Of a stretch of 60,132 bases of DNA, positions 7,542 to 15,746 are shown one piece after another. Source of the DNA: CAUTNH01 sp963540225 (GTDB lineage Bacteria > Bacillota_I > Bacilli_A > Acholeplasmatales > Acholeplasmataceae); contig CAUTNH010000001.1 of NCBI GenBank assembly GCA_963540225.1, positions 1 through 60,132 of the forward strand, given 5' to 3'. Within the stretch, counting starts at the first letter, position 1, and each line of letters begins with the position of its first letter. The position numbers were made by a program, and so were the translations under genes. The notes under the pieces are model-generated. The model made no database searches. It was not told where the DNA came from and saw only the letters and a list, made by a program, of their open reading frames with translations.

Positions 7542-7646
7542 ATGAATAAAAAATTAAAACTAAACAAAAAAAATAATAATAGAAACATTGCATCAAATAA
7601 TTTAGATAACAAAACCAGTCAAATTTTAAAAGATAAAAGAGGTTAA
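7542..7646 (+). CDS. Small basic hypothetical protein (34 residues)
   Basis: An ATG with AAAGGAG 6 nt upstream opens a 34-codon frame rich in Lys and Asn (MNKKLKLNKKNNNRN), ending three bases before the next gene. An alternative in-frame ATG 18 nt upstream sits 6 nt after a -10 element and could start a leaderless form of 40 residues. There is no membrane segment or motif I recognise. The ribosome-binding site, the tight spacing to the following gene and the promoter support a real small gene. Confidence 0.5.
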   Translation: MNKKLKLNKKNNNRNIASNNLDNKTSQILKDKRG

Positions 7647-7649
7647 AAT

Positions 7650-8189
7650 ATGGAAAATATAGAAAAAAAAGAAGACGAACTAAATAATGATACAACATTA
7701 GAAAAAAATGATATAAAATCAAATCAAAATAAAAAAGTTATTCAAAAAGTATTTGCTATTTTTACTCTTGTTATATCAGTTATATATTTTTTACTTAGTA
7801 TTTGGAACATAGCAAATTCTAGTAAAAATATATTTTTTATATTAACTACACTAATAGCATTTTCACTAATTCCAATATCAGCAATACTTACTGCTTTTAC
7901 ATTTAAAAATAAGAAGATTATGCCATTTCTAATTACTACTCTTTCAATTTGTTCATTTTTATTTTTAAATATTTTTATAAGATATATGTTTTTAACAGCA
8001 TCCGGAACACCAATTGGTTTTCTAGTAATTTCTTGGCTATATAAGATGAATGGTCTTGGTTTAGGTGCTCTTGCAATAGTTTTAATTTGGGCACAACCTC
8101 TTGTATTTTCTTTATTTATTGTTCCTATAACTCTTGGAATTATTGCAATTTATAAGGAATGTAAAATAATAAAAAATAATCTAAAATAA
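7650..8189 (+). CDS. Hypothetical four-helix membrane protein
   Basis: The 179-residue product has a charged N-terminal cytoplasmic segment (about 40 residues rich in E, K, N and D) followed by four strongly hydrophobic segments near residues 35-58, 62-84, 90-112 and 135-168, and a short basic C-terminus. I recognise no family. It follows the small 34-codon gene by three bases (AGAGG ribosome-binding site) and is closed by a terminator, so the two form a two-gene unit. Confidence 0.7.
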   Translation: MENIEKKEDELNNDTTLEKNDIKSNQNKKVIQKVFAIFTLVISVIYFLLSIWNIANSSKNIFFILTTLIAFSLIPISAILTAFTFKNKKIMPFLITTLSICSFLFLNIFIRYMFLTASGTPIGFLVISWLYKMNGLGLGALAIVLIWAQPLVFSLFIVPITLGIIAIYKECKIIKNNLK

Positions 8190-8210
8190 AAAGGGCACCG
8201 CCCTTTTTTA
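8187..8210. terminator. Bidirectional terminator between the membrane-protein gene and yneF
   Basis: AAAAGGGC-ACC-GCCCTTTTTT forms a strong stem with T-runs on both strands. It serves the converging plus-strand gene and yneF. Confidence 0.8.
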
Positions 8211-8465
8211 TTTTTTCTTTGTTTTATTTGCTTCCATTTCTCTCATAACAGCTCTTACTTGTTTTTCAGATGGAGTTCTTCCCATTTGTTGCATCATTGC
8301 TCTTATCATATTCTCGTTTATCGGTGGGTTTTTATCAAGATATTTTTTTATTACATGTCTTGCAAGAAAAAATCCAGCGATAAATCCTCCAATAACAAGT
8401 AAAATTGGAATAAAAATTAAAATATATAAATTTACATCAACTAATGCGTTTATTTTCAAAATCAT
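8208..8465 (-). CDS. yneF: UPF0154 membrane protein YneF
   Basis: The 85-residue protein has one N-terminal transmembrane helix (LYILIFIPILLVIGGFIAGF) followed by FLARHVIKKYLDKNPPINEN and MMQQMGRTPSEKQ, the diagnostic UPF0154 signature. The family is conserved in Firmicutes and Mollicutes; its function is not settled. A good AAGGAGATAAT ribosome-binding site is present. It follows rsmD by one base. Confidence 0.9.
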   Translation of the reverse strand: MILKINALVDVNLYILIFIPILLVIGGFIAGFFLARHVIKKYLDKNPPINENMIRAMMQQMGRTPSEKQVRAVMREMEANKTKKK

Positions 8466-8466
8466 A

Positions 8467-9003
8467 TTATCTCCTTTTTAAATATATTATTTTATTTTCT
8501 CCGTAGTCTTTTTCTTTTATAATAGTAAAAAAATCAGGAATTTTAAAATCTATTTTTTTCAATGTCTCAACAACAACAATACTACTATTTTTTATAATAT
8601 CTTCTAAATTTAATAAAGTATCATAATATAAATTACTAAAATATGGTGGATCAATAAATATTATATCAAATTTAATCCCTTCAGATTTTAAAGTATTTAA
8701 AAGATTTTTATAATCTAGTTTAAATAATTTAAAGTTAGTAAATTGCAGGCTATTTAAATTTTCATATATTATTTTATAACAATTTATATCTTTATCATTT
8801 ATATAAGATATTTTAGCACCCCTGCTAAGAGACTCTAAGGAATAACTTGCAGAACCTGCAAAAATATCAAGTATAGCTAAATTTGAAACATCTCCTAATG
8901 TGTTAAATACAGCCTGTCTTATTTTATCCATCGTAGGTCTTATTTTAGCGGATTTTATAAATTTAATTTCTCTTGATTTTTTTGTACCTGATATTATTCT
9001 CAT
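8467..9003 (-). CDS. rsmD: 16S rRNA (guanine966-N2)-methyltransferase RsmD
   Basis: The protein starts MRIISGTKKSREIKF, then RPTMDKIRQAVFNTL, the family hallmark. SAM motif I is LDIFAGSASYSLESLSRGA and the catalytic motif IV is FIDPPYF. It uses S-adenosylmethionine to methylate G966 of 16S rRNA. Its ATG overlaps the TAA of the M42 peptidase gene (TAATG), implying translational coupling. Many Firmicutes have coaD next to rsmD; here coaD is 42 kb away. Confidence 0.95.
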   Translation of the reverse strand: MRIISGTKKSREIKFIKSAKIRPTMDKIRQAVFNTLGDVSNLAILDIFAGSASYSLESLSRGAKISYINDKDINCYKIIYENLNSLQFTNFKLFKLDYKNLLNTLKSEGIKFDIIFIDPPYFSNLYYDTLLNLEDIIKNSSIVVVETLKKIDFKIPDFFTIIKEKDYGENKIIYLKRR

Positions 9004-10070
9004 TAAAATTTTAAAATATTAGAAACCTCTTTTTTATCAAGAGATAAAATAAGTTTTTCAACTAAATTAACAGTTTCTAAAAAATCACTATAAGATATAA
9101 CAGATGTATGTGAATGAATATATCTTGCAGGAACTAAAATTGAAATTACGGCAGCACCGCTTCTTGCATATTGCATTCTTGCAGCATCAGTTTGGCCACC
9201 TGACAGATATGAAAGCTGATATTTAATATTATTTTCTTTGGCAACTTTAATAACTTTTTCTTTTAATTTTTGATTTGGAATTAAACCACCATCATAAAAT
9301 ATTATCTGAGGGCCCTTCCCAAGCTCTTCGCCTTGTGGGTTATCATTTCCTGGAAGATCTGTCGCAAGACCTGAATCAATTGCAATTGCAATATCAGGAT
9401 TTATATGATATGATGCCGTTTGAGCGCCACGAAGACCAACTTCTTCTTGCACAGTAAATGTATAATCAACTTCTTTATCTAATACATTATTTAACCTTTT
9501 AGCAACAGCAATTAAAACTGCTGTCCCAATTCTATTATCCCACGCTTTACCAAGTAAAAAATCATTATTTGCAAGTTTATAGAATTTTTGCATAGGACAC
9601 ACAAAAGAACCAATAGAAATCCCTAATTTTTCTACTTCCTTTTTATCTGATAACCCTAAATCAAGATACATACAAGATATATCAACTGGTTTTTCTCTTA
9701 TCTCTTTTGAAAGAATATGAGGAGGAGTTGAGCCTGTAATTGCTATAACCTCATCTCCATTCTTAGTTTCAACAAGCCATTTTTGAGATAGCATAACCTG
9801 CGAATACCAACCTCCAATTGGTTGAACTTTTAAAAAGCCTTTATCTGTTATTTCTCTAACCATAAGGCCTACTTCATCCATATGCGCTGCAAGCATAATC
9901 TTAGGTCCAACATTTTTATTTTTTATATAAATTTGTGAACCAAGATTACAATTAGTTTTTTCAAAATTTTCATCTTTTAAAACCTCTTCAATATATTTTG
10001 CGACTTTTTTCTCATTTCCAGATACTCCTGATATCTCTGATAGATCTTTTAATAATTTTAAATAATCCAT
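9003..10070 (-). CDS. M42-family metallo-aminopeptidase (PepA/FrvX type)
   Basis: The protein carries the M42 metal and catalytic residues: AAHMDEVGLMV, KAWDNRIGTAV, VQEEVGLRGAQTASY and GGQTDAARM, plus IHSHTSVIS near the C-terminus. M42 enzymes are cytoplasmic two-metal aminopeptidases, often glutamyl aminopeptidases, forming large tetrahedral complexes. The length of 355 residues is normal. GAGGTGATTGT precedes the ATG. It leads the short unit with rsmD and yneF. Substrate preference cannot be read from sequence. Confidence 0.9.
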   Translation of the reverse strand: MDYLKLLKDLSEISGVSGNEKKVAKYIEEVLKDENFEKTNCNLGSQIYIKNKNVGPKIMLAAHMDEVGLMVREITDKGFLKVQPIGGWYSQVMLSQKWLVETKNGDEVIAITGSTPPHILSKEIREKPVDISCMYLDLGLSDKKEVEKLGISIGSFVCPMQKFYKLANNDFLLGKAWDNRIGTAVLIAVAKRLNNVLDKEVDYTFTVQEEVGLRGAQTASYHINPDIAIAIDSGLATDLPGNDNPQGEELGKGPQIIFYDGGLIPNQKLKEKVIKVAKENNIKYQLSYLSGGQTDAARMQYARSGAAVISILVPARYIHSHTSVISYSDFLETVNLVEKLILSLDKKEVSNILKF

Positions 10071-10086
10071 ACAATCACCTCATCTA

Positions 10087-11568
10087 TTATATAATAATTT
10101 TTTTATTTGGATACTTTACTATAATTCTTAAATATTCACCGTTTTTTTGTTCTGCTGAAAGAAGTAGTTTTCTTATTAGAATCTCAATTTTATTATTATC
10201 ATTTTTTGAGACAAACTGAGTTTCTACAATTTTTTCCATATTAGATAACATATAGATATACGCTAGATTTTCTTCTTGGAATTTTAAAAGGTTGTAATTA
10301 TCATCAAAATGAAAAAATAAAGAAATTATAACAGATTTTTTAAGTTCTATCTCCTTTAAATAATTAGCACTTTTTATTGCTCTTTGAATAATATAATTTT
10401 TATCTTTTGAAAACTCTCTTGGATATATTATATTTTCATCATCTACAATTTTATTTATTAAAATATCACTAAGAAGTTTAGATGCTAAATATTTAGAAAA
10501 TCTTTTAGGTTTTTTATAATCCTTGGTCTTAAAACAAGTATAAAGTTTTATCTCATTTTTAAATACTTTATAACCTGTAATTATAAACTTATGATAATTT
10601 GCATAAATTAAAAACTTCTTAAAATGCATTTTAAAATAATCATAATCACATCTTATCTGGTATATTGCAATTAAATTATATCCACTAAGATAAATATATG
10701 GTTCATATAAGGCATTAGCAATTGTTTTTTCGCCTTTTTCTGATGTATATTCATAATCAAGAAAGCAGACTCTCCTGAAATAAAATATAATGTGAAAGAT
10801 AATTAAAACTAACAAGATAACTAGTAAAACTAGAAAAAGTATCATCTTAATTTTAAAAGAAAGCATTTTTTCCTTAGCATTATAGACTAAAAAAAGTAAA
10901 AAAGGAATTGAAAATAAATTTAAAAATCTAAAACATGAATAAAAAGATTTTTCTTTTACTAAATATCCAGATATTAATAAAACTAAAATAATATAACTAA
11001 CCATTATAAGATTTATATAAGGAAGTTTTAAAAAATCTCTATAAGGAACAGCATAATAAAAAGATATAAATACAGCCGATGATATCATAATAGATGATGT
11101 CATATTCCTTAAGAAACGATAAAAATGATTTTTATTATATAAAGAAAGTGATTCAGAGTGAAAGACTTTTTTCATCTCATTAGTATATGAGTAAAGCACA
11201 TAACTATCATCTCTTACTAAGTTCCTAAGCTCGGTTTTTGTATTTTCCTTAAATTTAGTTTTTAAAAATCTTTCAAAAAATCTTAATGGATTTAAAACAA
11301 ATAATATAGCTCCTAAAACCATTACAACAAGCTCATATTTATAAAGTGTATATATTAAAATAGAAACTAAGATAGCATAGATTAAATTTATTATTAGTTT
11401 AGAAAATCCACCTAGAAAAAATGTAGACATAATAAGAAGACATATAATATATGAGTATATATACGATCTTATAGAATAACTTTTTAAATAAATAATTAAA
11501 AGAGGCAATGAAATTGTAGCAGCCAATATAATTATTAAAGATGTAATAAGTCTTTTTTTTAAATTCAT
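10087..11568 (-). CDS. Unknown polytopic membrane protein with soluble C-terminal domain
   Basis: This 493-residue protein has about eight hydrophobic segments in the first 270 residues (two pairs near 8-55 and 60-100, two near 158-202, two near 215-270), with a charged loop of about 55 residues between helices four and five. A soluble, Lys- and aromatic-rich domain follows (about 275-493). No catalytic motif or family is recognisable to me. It overlaps the preceding 166-residue membrane-protein gene by one base, so the two are coexpressed and may form a complex. Confidence 0.6.
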   Translation of the reverse strand: MNLKKRLITSLIIILAATISLPLLIIYLKSYSIRSYIYSYIICLLIMSTFFLGGFSKLIINLIYAILVSILIYTLYKYELVVMVLGAILFVLNPLRFFERFLKTKFKENTKTELRNLVRDDSYVLYSYTNEMKKVFHSESLSLYNKNHFYRFLRNMTSSIMISSAVFISFYYAVPYRDFLKLPYINLIMVSYIILVLLISGYLVKEKSFYSCFRFLNLFSIPFLLFLVYNAKEKMLSFKIKMILFLVLLVILLVLIIFHIIFYFRRVCFLDYEYTSEKGEKTIANALYEPYIYLSGYNLIAIYQIRCDYDYFKMHFKKFLIYANYHKFIITGYKVFKNEIKLYTCFKTKDYKKPKRFSKYLASKLLSDILINKIVDDENIIYPREFSKDKNYIIQRAIKSANYLKEIELKKSVIISLFFHFDDNYNLLKFQEENLAYIYMLSNMEKIVETQFVSKNDNNKIEILIRKLLLSAEQKNGEYLRIIVKYPNKKIII

Positions 11569-12068
11569 TAGTTTATTAAATTGTTATCTTTTTTTAATTG
11601 TTCTTCTATAATTTTTAAAGGAACGTTAACTCTATTTTTTAAAATAACAAATAAATTTATACAAATTGTAATAATAGAAAGTATTGCCATTAGTGAACCT
11701 AGTATATAATATGTTAAAGACATATAAAAACTGCTTAACTTTAAATTACTATTCTTAAAAAGAAAGATAAATATTAAATAAATAAGAAATAATACAAGAT
11801 ATGTATATGTTATAATTTTATTTATATAGTCATATTTTTTTATATATTTTACCGATATATCCTTTTTATAAAATGTGCTAAAAGAAAATATTGCAACAAT
11901 TATTAATCCTATAAAACTTCCATATAATATTTTATATAAAAGACTATTTTCTCCCATTTTAGTAAATATAGAAAATATTGCAATCGTCAAAAAAAGAAAG
12001 TTATACATAATTATAACAATCATTGATTTTATACTAATATATTCTTTTAATTTCTTTTCATCCAACAT
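11568..12068 (-). CDS. Four-helix membrane protein, paralogue of the 50.1-50.8 kb gene
   Basis: The 166-residue protein has four hydrophobic segments. The third region (YINKIITYTYLVLFLIYLIF) closely matches LFINKIITYIYLIPLIAFIAF in the membrane protein at 50115-50810, and the overall layout agrees, so the two are paralogues. Here it precedes a large polytopic protein; at the other locus it precedes lipoprotein genes. The ATG is only 6 nt from an extended -10 and lacks a ribosome-binding site, so the mRNA may be leaderless. Function is unknown. Confidence 0.6.
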   Translation of the reverse strand: MLDEKKLKEYISIKSMIVIIMYNFLFLTIAIFSIFTKMGENSLLYKILYGSFIGLIIVAIFSFSTFYKKDISVKYIKKYDYINKIITYTYLVLFLIYLIFIFLFKNSNLKLSSFYMSLTYYILGSLMAILSIITICINLFVILKNRVNVPLKIIEEQLKKDNNLIN

Positions 12069-12074
12069 ATATTT

Positions 12075-12083
12075 ATTATATCA
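12075..12083 (-). promoter_or_regulatory. Extended -10 promoter giving a probable leaderless mRNA
   Basis: TGATATAAT is followed after 6 nt (AAATAT) by the ATG of the 166-residue membrane protein. No Shine-Dalgarno sequence fits between them. Confidence 0.6.
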
Positions 12084-12101
12084 TTTTAATAGTTTATAAA
12101 A

Positions 12102-12134
12102 AATAATTTATCCAAAATGATTGGATAAATTATT
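12102..12134 (-). terminator. Terminator of leuS, overlapping its stop codon
   Basis: AATAATTTATCC and GGATAAATTATT form a 12-bp perfect stem followed on the minus strand by TTTTTATAAAC. The 5' arm contains the leuS stop codon. Confidence 0.75.
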
Positions 12135-14544
12135 TACAAACAAAATTTACTAACTTATTAGGAACATAAACTACTTTCAAAACTTCTTTTCCTTCAAGAT
12201 TTAATTTAGTATTAGGATCTTCTTTGGCAAGTTTTATAACTTCATCTTTTTCTAAATTTATTTTGATCATCTTCTTGCCACGAAGCTTTCCATTTACTTG
12301 GAATATAACTAGGCATTCATTCTTTTCTAAAAGTAAATTATTCTCTTCTGGAAATGATTCTTCAAAAAGTTCTTTATTATTTTTTAAAACTTCCTTATTT
12401 ATTTCTTCTGTTATATGTGGGCATATAGGATTAAGTAAAATTAGAAATTTTCTTGCTGCCTCTTTAGATATTTTTTTAATCTTATAAACACTATTAACAA
12501 ATATCATCATCTGACTTATTGCGGTATTAAATTGCAGATTTTCATAGTCAAGTTTAACTTTTTTTATTGTTTCATTTAATATAACATCAAGTTTGGCTAA
12601 ATCTTTTGTATCAGTTAAAAAATCAAACATATTTATGACTCTGTCAATAAATTTTCTACTCGCACTAATTCCTTGATCAGTCCATGATTTATCTTGACTA
12701 ATTGGCCCCATAAACATCTCATATAATCTTAATGCATCAGCGCCATATAAATTTATTATCTCATCAGGATTTATTACTCTTCCTTTTGATTTAGACATCT
12801 TTTGACCGCCTATTAGAATCATACCTTGATTGTATAATTTATTAAATGGTTCATCACATTTAAAATATCCCAGTTCGTGCATAAACTTATGCCAAAATCT
12901 AGAATAAAGTAAATGTCCTACTGCATGTTCTGCTCCACCAATATATAAATCAACAGGTAGCCATTTTGATAAAACTGTATATGCTTTTTTACTGTTTAAT
13001 TTAATAAAGCCATCTTTATTTTTTAAAAGATGAGCAATGTAATACCATGAACTTCCAGCAAGTTGTGGCATTGTGTTAGTATCGTAGTGATAATCTTTAC
13101 CATCAATTTTAAAATTAAGCCATGTTCTAATATTAGCAAGTGGACTTTTTCCATCACCACTTGGTTTTATATTTTTTGTTTTTGGAAGAACAAGTGGAAG
13201 CTTATTATCGGGTATTTTATAAATATTACCTGAGTTATCAAAATAAATAGGAAAAGGTTCTCCCCAATATCTTTGACGAGAAAAAACCCAATCCCGAAGT
13301 TTATAAGTAAATGTTTTTTCTCCTTTTTTTAGCTCGTTTAATTTCTTAATAACTAAATTTGTTGCACTAGAATTATCTAATCCATTTAAAAAATCAGAAT
13401 TTATATGACTACCATCGCCTTGATATGGCAAGGTATCATCTGGTGTATCTATTATTTTTATAATTTCTAAATTAAATTTTTTAGCAAATAAATAATCTCT
13501 TTCATCATGAGCTGGCACAGCCATTAAAGCACCTTTTGCATAATCTGCTAAAACATAATCAGAAATCCAAATTGGTATTTTTTTACCGTTTATGGGATTT
13601 ATTGCATATGAGCCTGTAAATACACCTGTTTTAGTTTTATTAATTTGTCTTTCAACGGATGACATTTGAGATGATTTTTTTATATAATCAAGACAATCTT
13701 TTTTAAATTTATCTTTAATTAGATCATTAACTACCATACTTTCAGGTGCTACTACAAGATAACTTACGCCAAATATAGTATCAGGTCTTGTTGTAAATAC
13801 TTCAACTTTTAAACTTGAATTATCTACATCAAAAATGATATTTGCACCAGTTTTTTTACCTATCCAATTTTTTTGAATATCTTTAATTTTATTAGGCCAT
13901 GATAATTTATCAAGACCAAACAGTAATTTATCAGCATAATTTGTAATTTTTAAAACCCATTGTTTCATAGGTTTTTTATATACTGGATAATCGCCACGCT
14001 CTGAAAACATTTCATTATCTTTGGTATATATTTCATCATTTGCCAAAACTGTTCCAAGCATAGGACAAAAATTAACATCTACCTCTTTTAGCTCTGCAAG
14101 ATTATTTTCATATAGTCTTAAAAAAATCTCTTGTGTTATTTTATAATAATCCTTATCACAGGTTGCAAATGATTTTTCCCAGTCAACCATCTTTCCAAGT
14201 CTTTTAAGTTGTCTTTTAAAATTATCTATATTCTTATATGTAAAATCTTCCGGATCATTTCCTGTCTCAAGTGCATATTGCTCAGCAGGAAGACCAAAGG
14301 CATCAAAACCCATTGGAACCAAAACATTATAGCCTTGCATTTTTTTAAATCTTGCATAAATATCAGTTGCGGTATATCCTTCAACATGACCTACATGAAG
14401 ACCTGATCCACTAGCATATGGAAACATATCTAGTATATACATTTTCTTTTTATTTTCATCAAGTAAATCGACATTAAAAAGACCATCATTATACCAATGG
14501 TCTTGCCAAAATTTCTCATATTCTAGATGATTTTTTATTTTCAT
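12130..14544 (-). CDS. leuS: Leucyl-tRNA synthetase
   Basis: LeuRS charges tRNA-Leu. The class I signature is present as SGSGLHVGHVEG (HIGH motif, about residues 46-57), along with the CP1 editing domain (TTRPDTIFGVSYLVVAPE, and AHDERDYLFAKKF) and KMSKSKG near residue 585. The length of 804 residues is typical of Bacillus-type LeuRS. Its ATG overlaps the acpP stop by 4 nt. There is no T-box: the gene is third in the sir2-acpP-leuS operon. Confidence 0.97.
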   Translation of the reverse strand: MKIKNHLEYEKFWQDHWYNDGLFNVDLLDENKKKMYILDMFPYASGSGLHVGHVEGYTATDIYARFKKMQGYNVLVPMGFDAFGLPAEQYALETGNDPEDFTYKNIDNFKRQLKRLGKMVDWEKSFATCDKDYYKITQEIFLRLYENNLAELKEVDVNFCPMLGTVLANDEIYTKDNEMFSERGDYPVYKKPMKQWVLKITNYADKLLFGLDKLSWPNKIKDIQKNWIGKKTGANIIFDVDNSSLKVEVFTTRPDTIFGVSYLVVAPESMVVNDLIKDKFKKDCLDYIKKSSQMSSVERQINKTKTGVFTGSYAINPINGKKIPIWISDYVLADYAKGALMAVPAHDERDYLFAKKFNLEIIKIIDTPDDTLPYQGDGSHINSDFLNGLDNSSATNLVIKKLNELKKGEKTFTYKLRDWVFSRQRYWGEPFPIYFDNSGNIYKIPDNKLPLVLPKTKNIKPSGDGKSPLANIRTWLNFKIDGKDYHYDTNTMPQLAGSSWYYIAHLLKNKDGFIKLNSKKAYTVLSKWLPVDLYIGGAEHAVGHLLYSRFWHKFMHELGYFKCDEPFNKLYNQGMILIGGQKMSKSKGRVINPDEIINLYGADALRLYEMFMGPISQDKSWTDQGISASRKFIDRVINMFDFLTDTKDLAKLDVILNETIKKVKLDYENLQFNTAISQMMIFVNSVYKIKKISKEAARKFLILLNPICPHITEEINKEVLKNNKELFEESFPEENNLLLEKNECLVIFQVNGKLRGKKMIKINLEKDEVIKLAKEDPNTKLNLEGKEVLKVVYVPNKLVNFVCK

Positions 14545-14771
14545 TTTTTTAAAAGTTTATTTATATAATCAACAACATTACCAACAGTTTTTAAAGTTGG
14601 TATAATTTCATCTTCAAAACGAATATTTAACTTTTTTTCAATTGCAGTAATTAAACTTATAGCATCAATTGAGTCAAGTCCTAAATCAGTTGTAAGATTA
14701 GTATCTAGGCTAATTTCTTTTTTTATTCCTAGCTCATCTAATAAAACGCTTTTTAATTCATCTAAGTTCAT
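14541..14771 (-). CDS. acpP: Acyl carrier protein
   Basis: This 76-residue acidic protein contains GLDSIDAISL, with Ser34 as the phosphopantetheine attachment site. ACP carries acyl chains for fatty acid or phospholipid synthesis. It overlaps sir2 and leuS by 4 nt each, which is not its usual place (beside fabF or rnc). A plsC gene elsewhere in the window may use its acyl-ACP, but no fab genes are seen, so a specialised role with the sirtuin is also possible. Confidence 0.88.
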   Translation of the reverse strand: MNLDELKSVLLDELGIKKEISLDTNLTTDLGLDSIDAISLITAIEKKLNIRFEDEIIPTLKTVGNVVDYINKLLKK

Positions 14772-15517
14772 TTTTTATTCTCCTTAAGAAAATCATATAA
14801 CTCTTTGAATATTTCATCAACATCGCCTTTAATAAATTTTGCGCCTGCAAATTTTATATCGTCTTTATTTATTAGATACATTTTATCACCCAAATAATAT
14901 CTAACAAGAGCACAAGCAGGAAAAACCGAAAGTGATGTTCCAGCAATTATTAAAACATCTGCTTTTTCAATTTTATCAACAGCCTCATTAACAACATTAA
15001 CATTGCTTGGCTCACCATATAAGACAATATTAGGTCTTATCATAAAACCATCTTCATCAACAGGATATGGTTTATCTTTTTGATTTATTACATATTCTAT
15101 TGGATATTCTTTTTTTGATTCAACTGAATAATTTTTATAAATTGTTCCATGAAGTTCATAAACATTTTTTGAGCCTGCTTTTTGATGAAGCCCATCTATG
15201 TTTTGAGTTACAATTGCATCTAAAATATTTATATCTTCCATATATTTTAAGGTCTTATGGCAGTTATTAGGTTTTGCATCAAGATAGACTAGATTATCAA
15301 AGTAAAATTTAAAAAACTTCTCTGGATTTGAATATAGGAAATCTTTTGAAAGAATTTCTTCAACTGGTATATCGTTGTTTTGTTTTATAATTCCACTTGA
15401 TGACCTAAAATCAGGAATTCCACTTTTAGTAGAAACCCCAGCACCTCCGAAAAATACAATTTTTTTAGAATTTAAACAATCATTAAAAAATTCAGTTTTT
15501 ATATTTTTTTCACTCAT
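14768..15517 (-). CDS. Sir2-family NAD-dependent deacylase lacking zinc-binding cysteines
   Basis: The Rossmann-fold motifs are intact: GGAGVSTKSGIPDFRS (about residues 24-39), TQNIDGLHQKAGS (104-116), catalytic His123 in ELHGT, and GTSLSVFPA. After the catalytic His, where sirtuins have a zinc ribbon of two CxxC pairs, the sequence is YKNYSVESKKEYP then PYPVDEDGFMIRPN, with Ser and Asp in place of all four Cys. The protein would remove acyl groups from lysine using NAD+. The gene overlaps acpP. The ATG follows a TATAAT by 6 nt with no ribosome-binding site. Confidence 0.9.
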   Translation of the reverse strand: MSEKNIKTEFFNDCLNSKKIVFFGGAGVSTKSGIPDFRSSSGIIKQNNDIPVEEILSKDFLYSNPEKFFKFYFDNLVYLDAKPNNCHKTLKYMEDINILDAIVTQNIDGLHQKAGSKNVYELHGTIYKNYSVESKKEYPIEYVINQKDKPYPVDEDGFMIRPNIVLYGEPSNVNVVNEAVDKIEKADVLIIAGTSLSVFPACALVRYYLGDKMYLINKDDIKFAGAKFIKGDVDEIFKELYDFLKENKK

Positions 15518-15523
15518 ATATTT

Positions 15524-15529
15524 ATTATA
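15524..15529 (-). promoter_or_regulatory. -10 element of the sir2-acpP-leuS operon
   Basis: TATAAT lies 6 nt before the sir2 ATG, predicting a leaderless transcript. The -35 region is poor and there is no TGn extension, so an activator may be needed; a paired palindrome lies about 75-125 bp upstream. Confidence 0.5.
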
Positions 15530-15600
15530 CTATGTTTTATTTTTTTATATATTTTATAACTACAAAAATACAAAATTATTAACTTTTACTCTAAAAAATT

Positions 15601-15653
15601 GATTTTTCCTAGGAAAAAATGACTTTTTTATATACTTTTTCCTAGGAAAAATC
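15601..15653. promoter_or_regulatory. Pair of identical palindromic operator-like sites
   Basis: TTTTTCCTAGGAAAAA occurs twice (15603-15618 and 15636-15651), each a perfect palindrome centred on CCTAGG, with centres 33 bp apart, about three helical turns. They lie between the terminator of the antiporter unit and the sir2 promoter. Such phasing suggests cooperative binding of a dimeric regulator on one face of the DNA. No such regulator gene is adjacent. The 229-bp intergenic region shows no gene. Confidence 0.6.
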
Positions 15654-15709
15654 GATTAGGAATAATATTCAATGTTAAATAAAATCTATTGTATATCATA
15701 ATATAATAA

Positions 15710-15741
15710 AGGCTGTAAAGATTTTTCACGCTTTACAGCCT
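15710..15741. terminator. Terminator of the antiporter/PII-like unit
   Basis: AGGCTGTAAAG and CTTTACAGCCT form an 11-bp perfect stem with a 10-nt loop, followed on the minus strand by TTATTATATT. It lies 5 nt beyond the stop of the PII-like gene. Confidence 0.8.
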
Positions 15742-15746
15742 TTTAG

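Noticed and set aside
12130..15517. T-box before leuS
   Set aside because: leuS overlaps acpP, and the sir2 leader is too short to hold a T-box; no specifier loop or T-box sequence was seen.
15603..15651. CCTAGG palindromes as a CRISPR-like or transposon repeat
   Set aside because: There are only two copies, perfectly palindromic, with a 17-bp spacer and no cas or transposase gene; an operator fits better.
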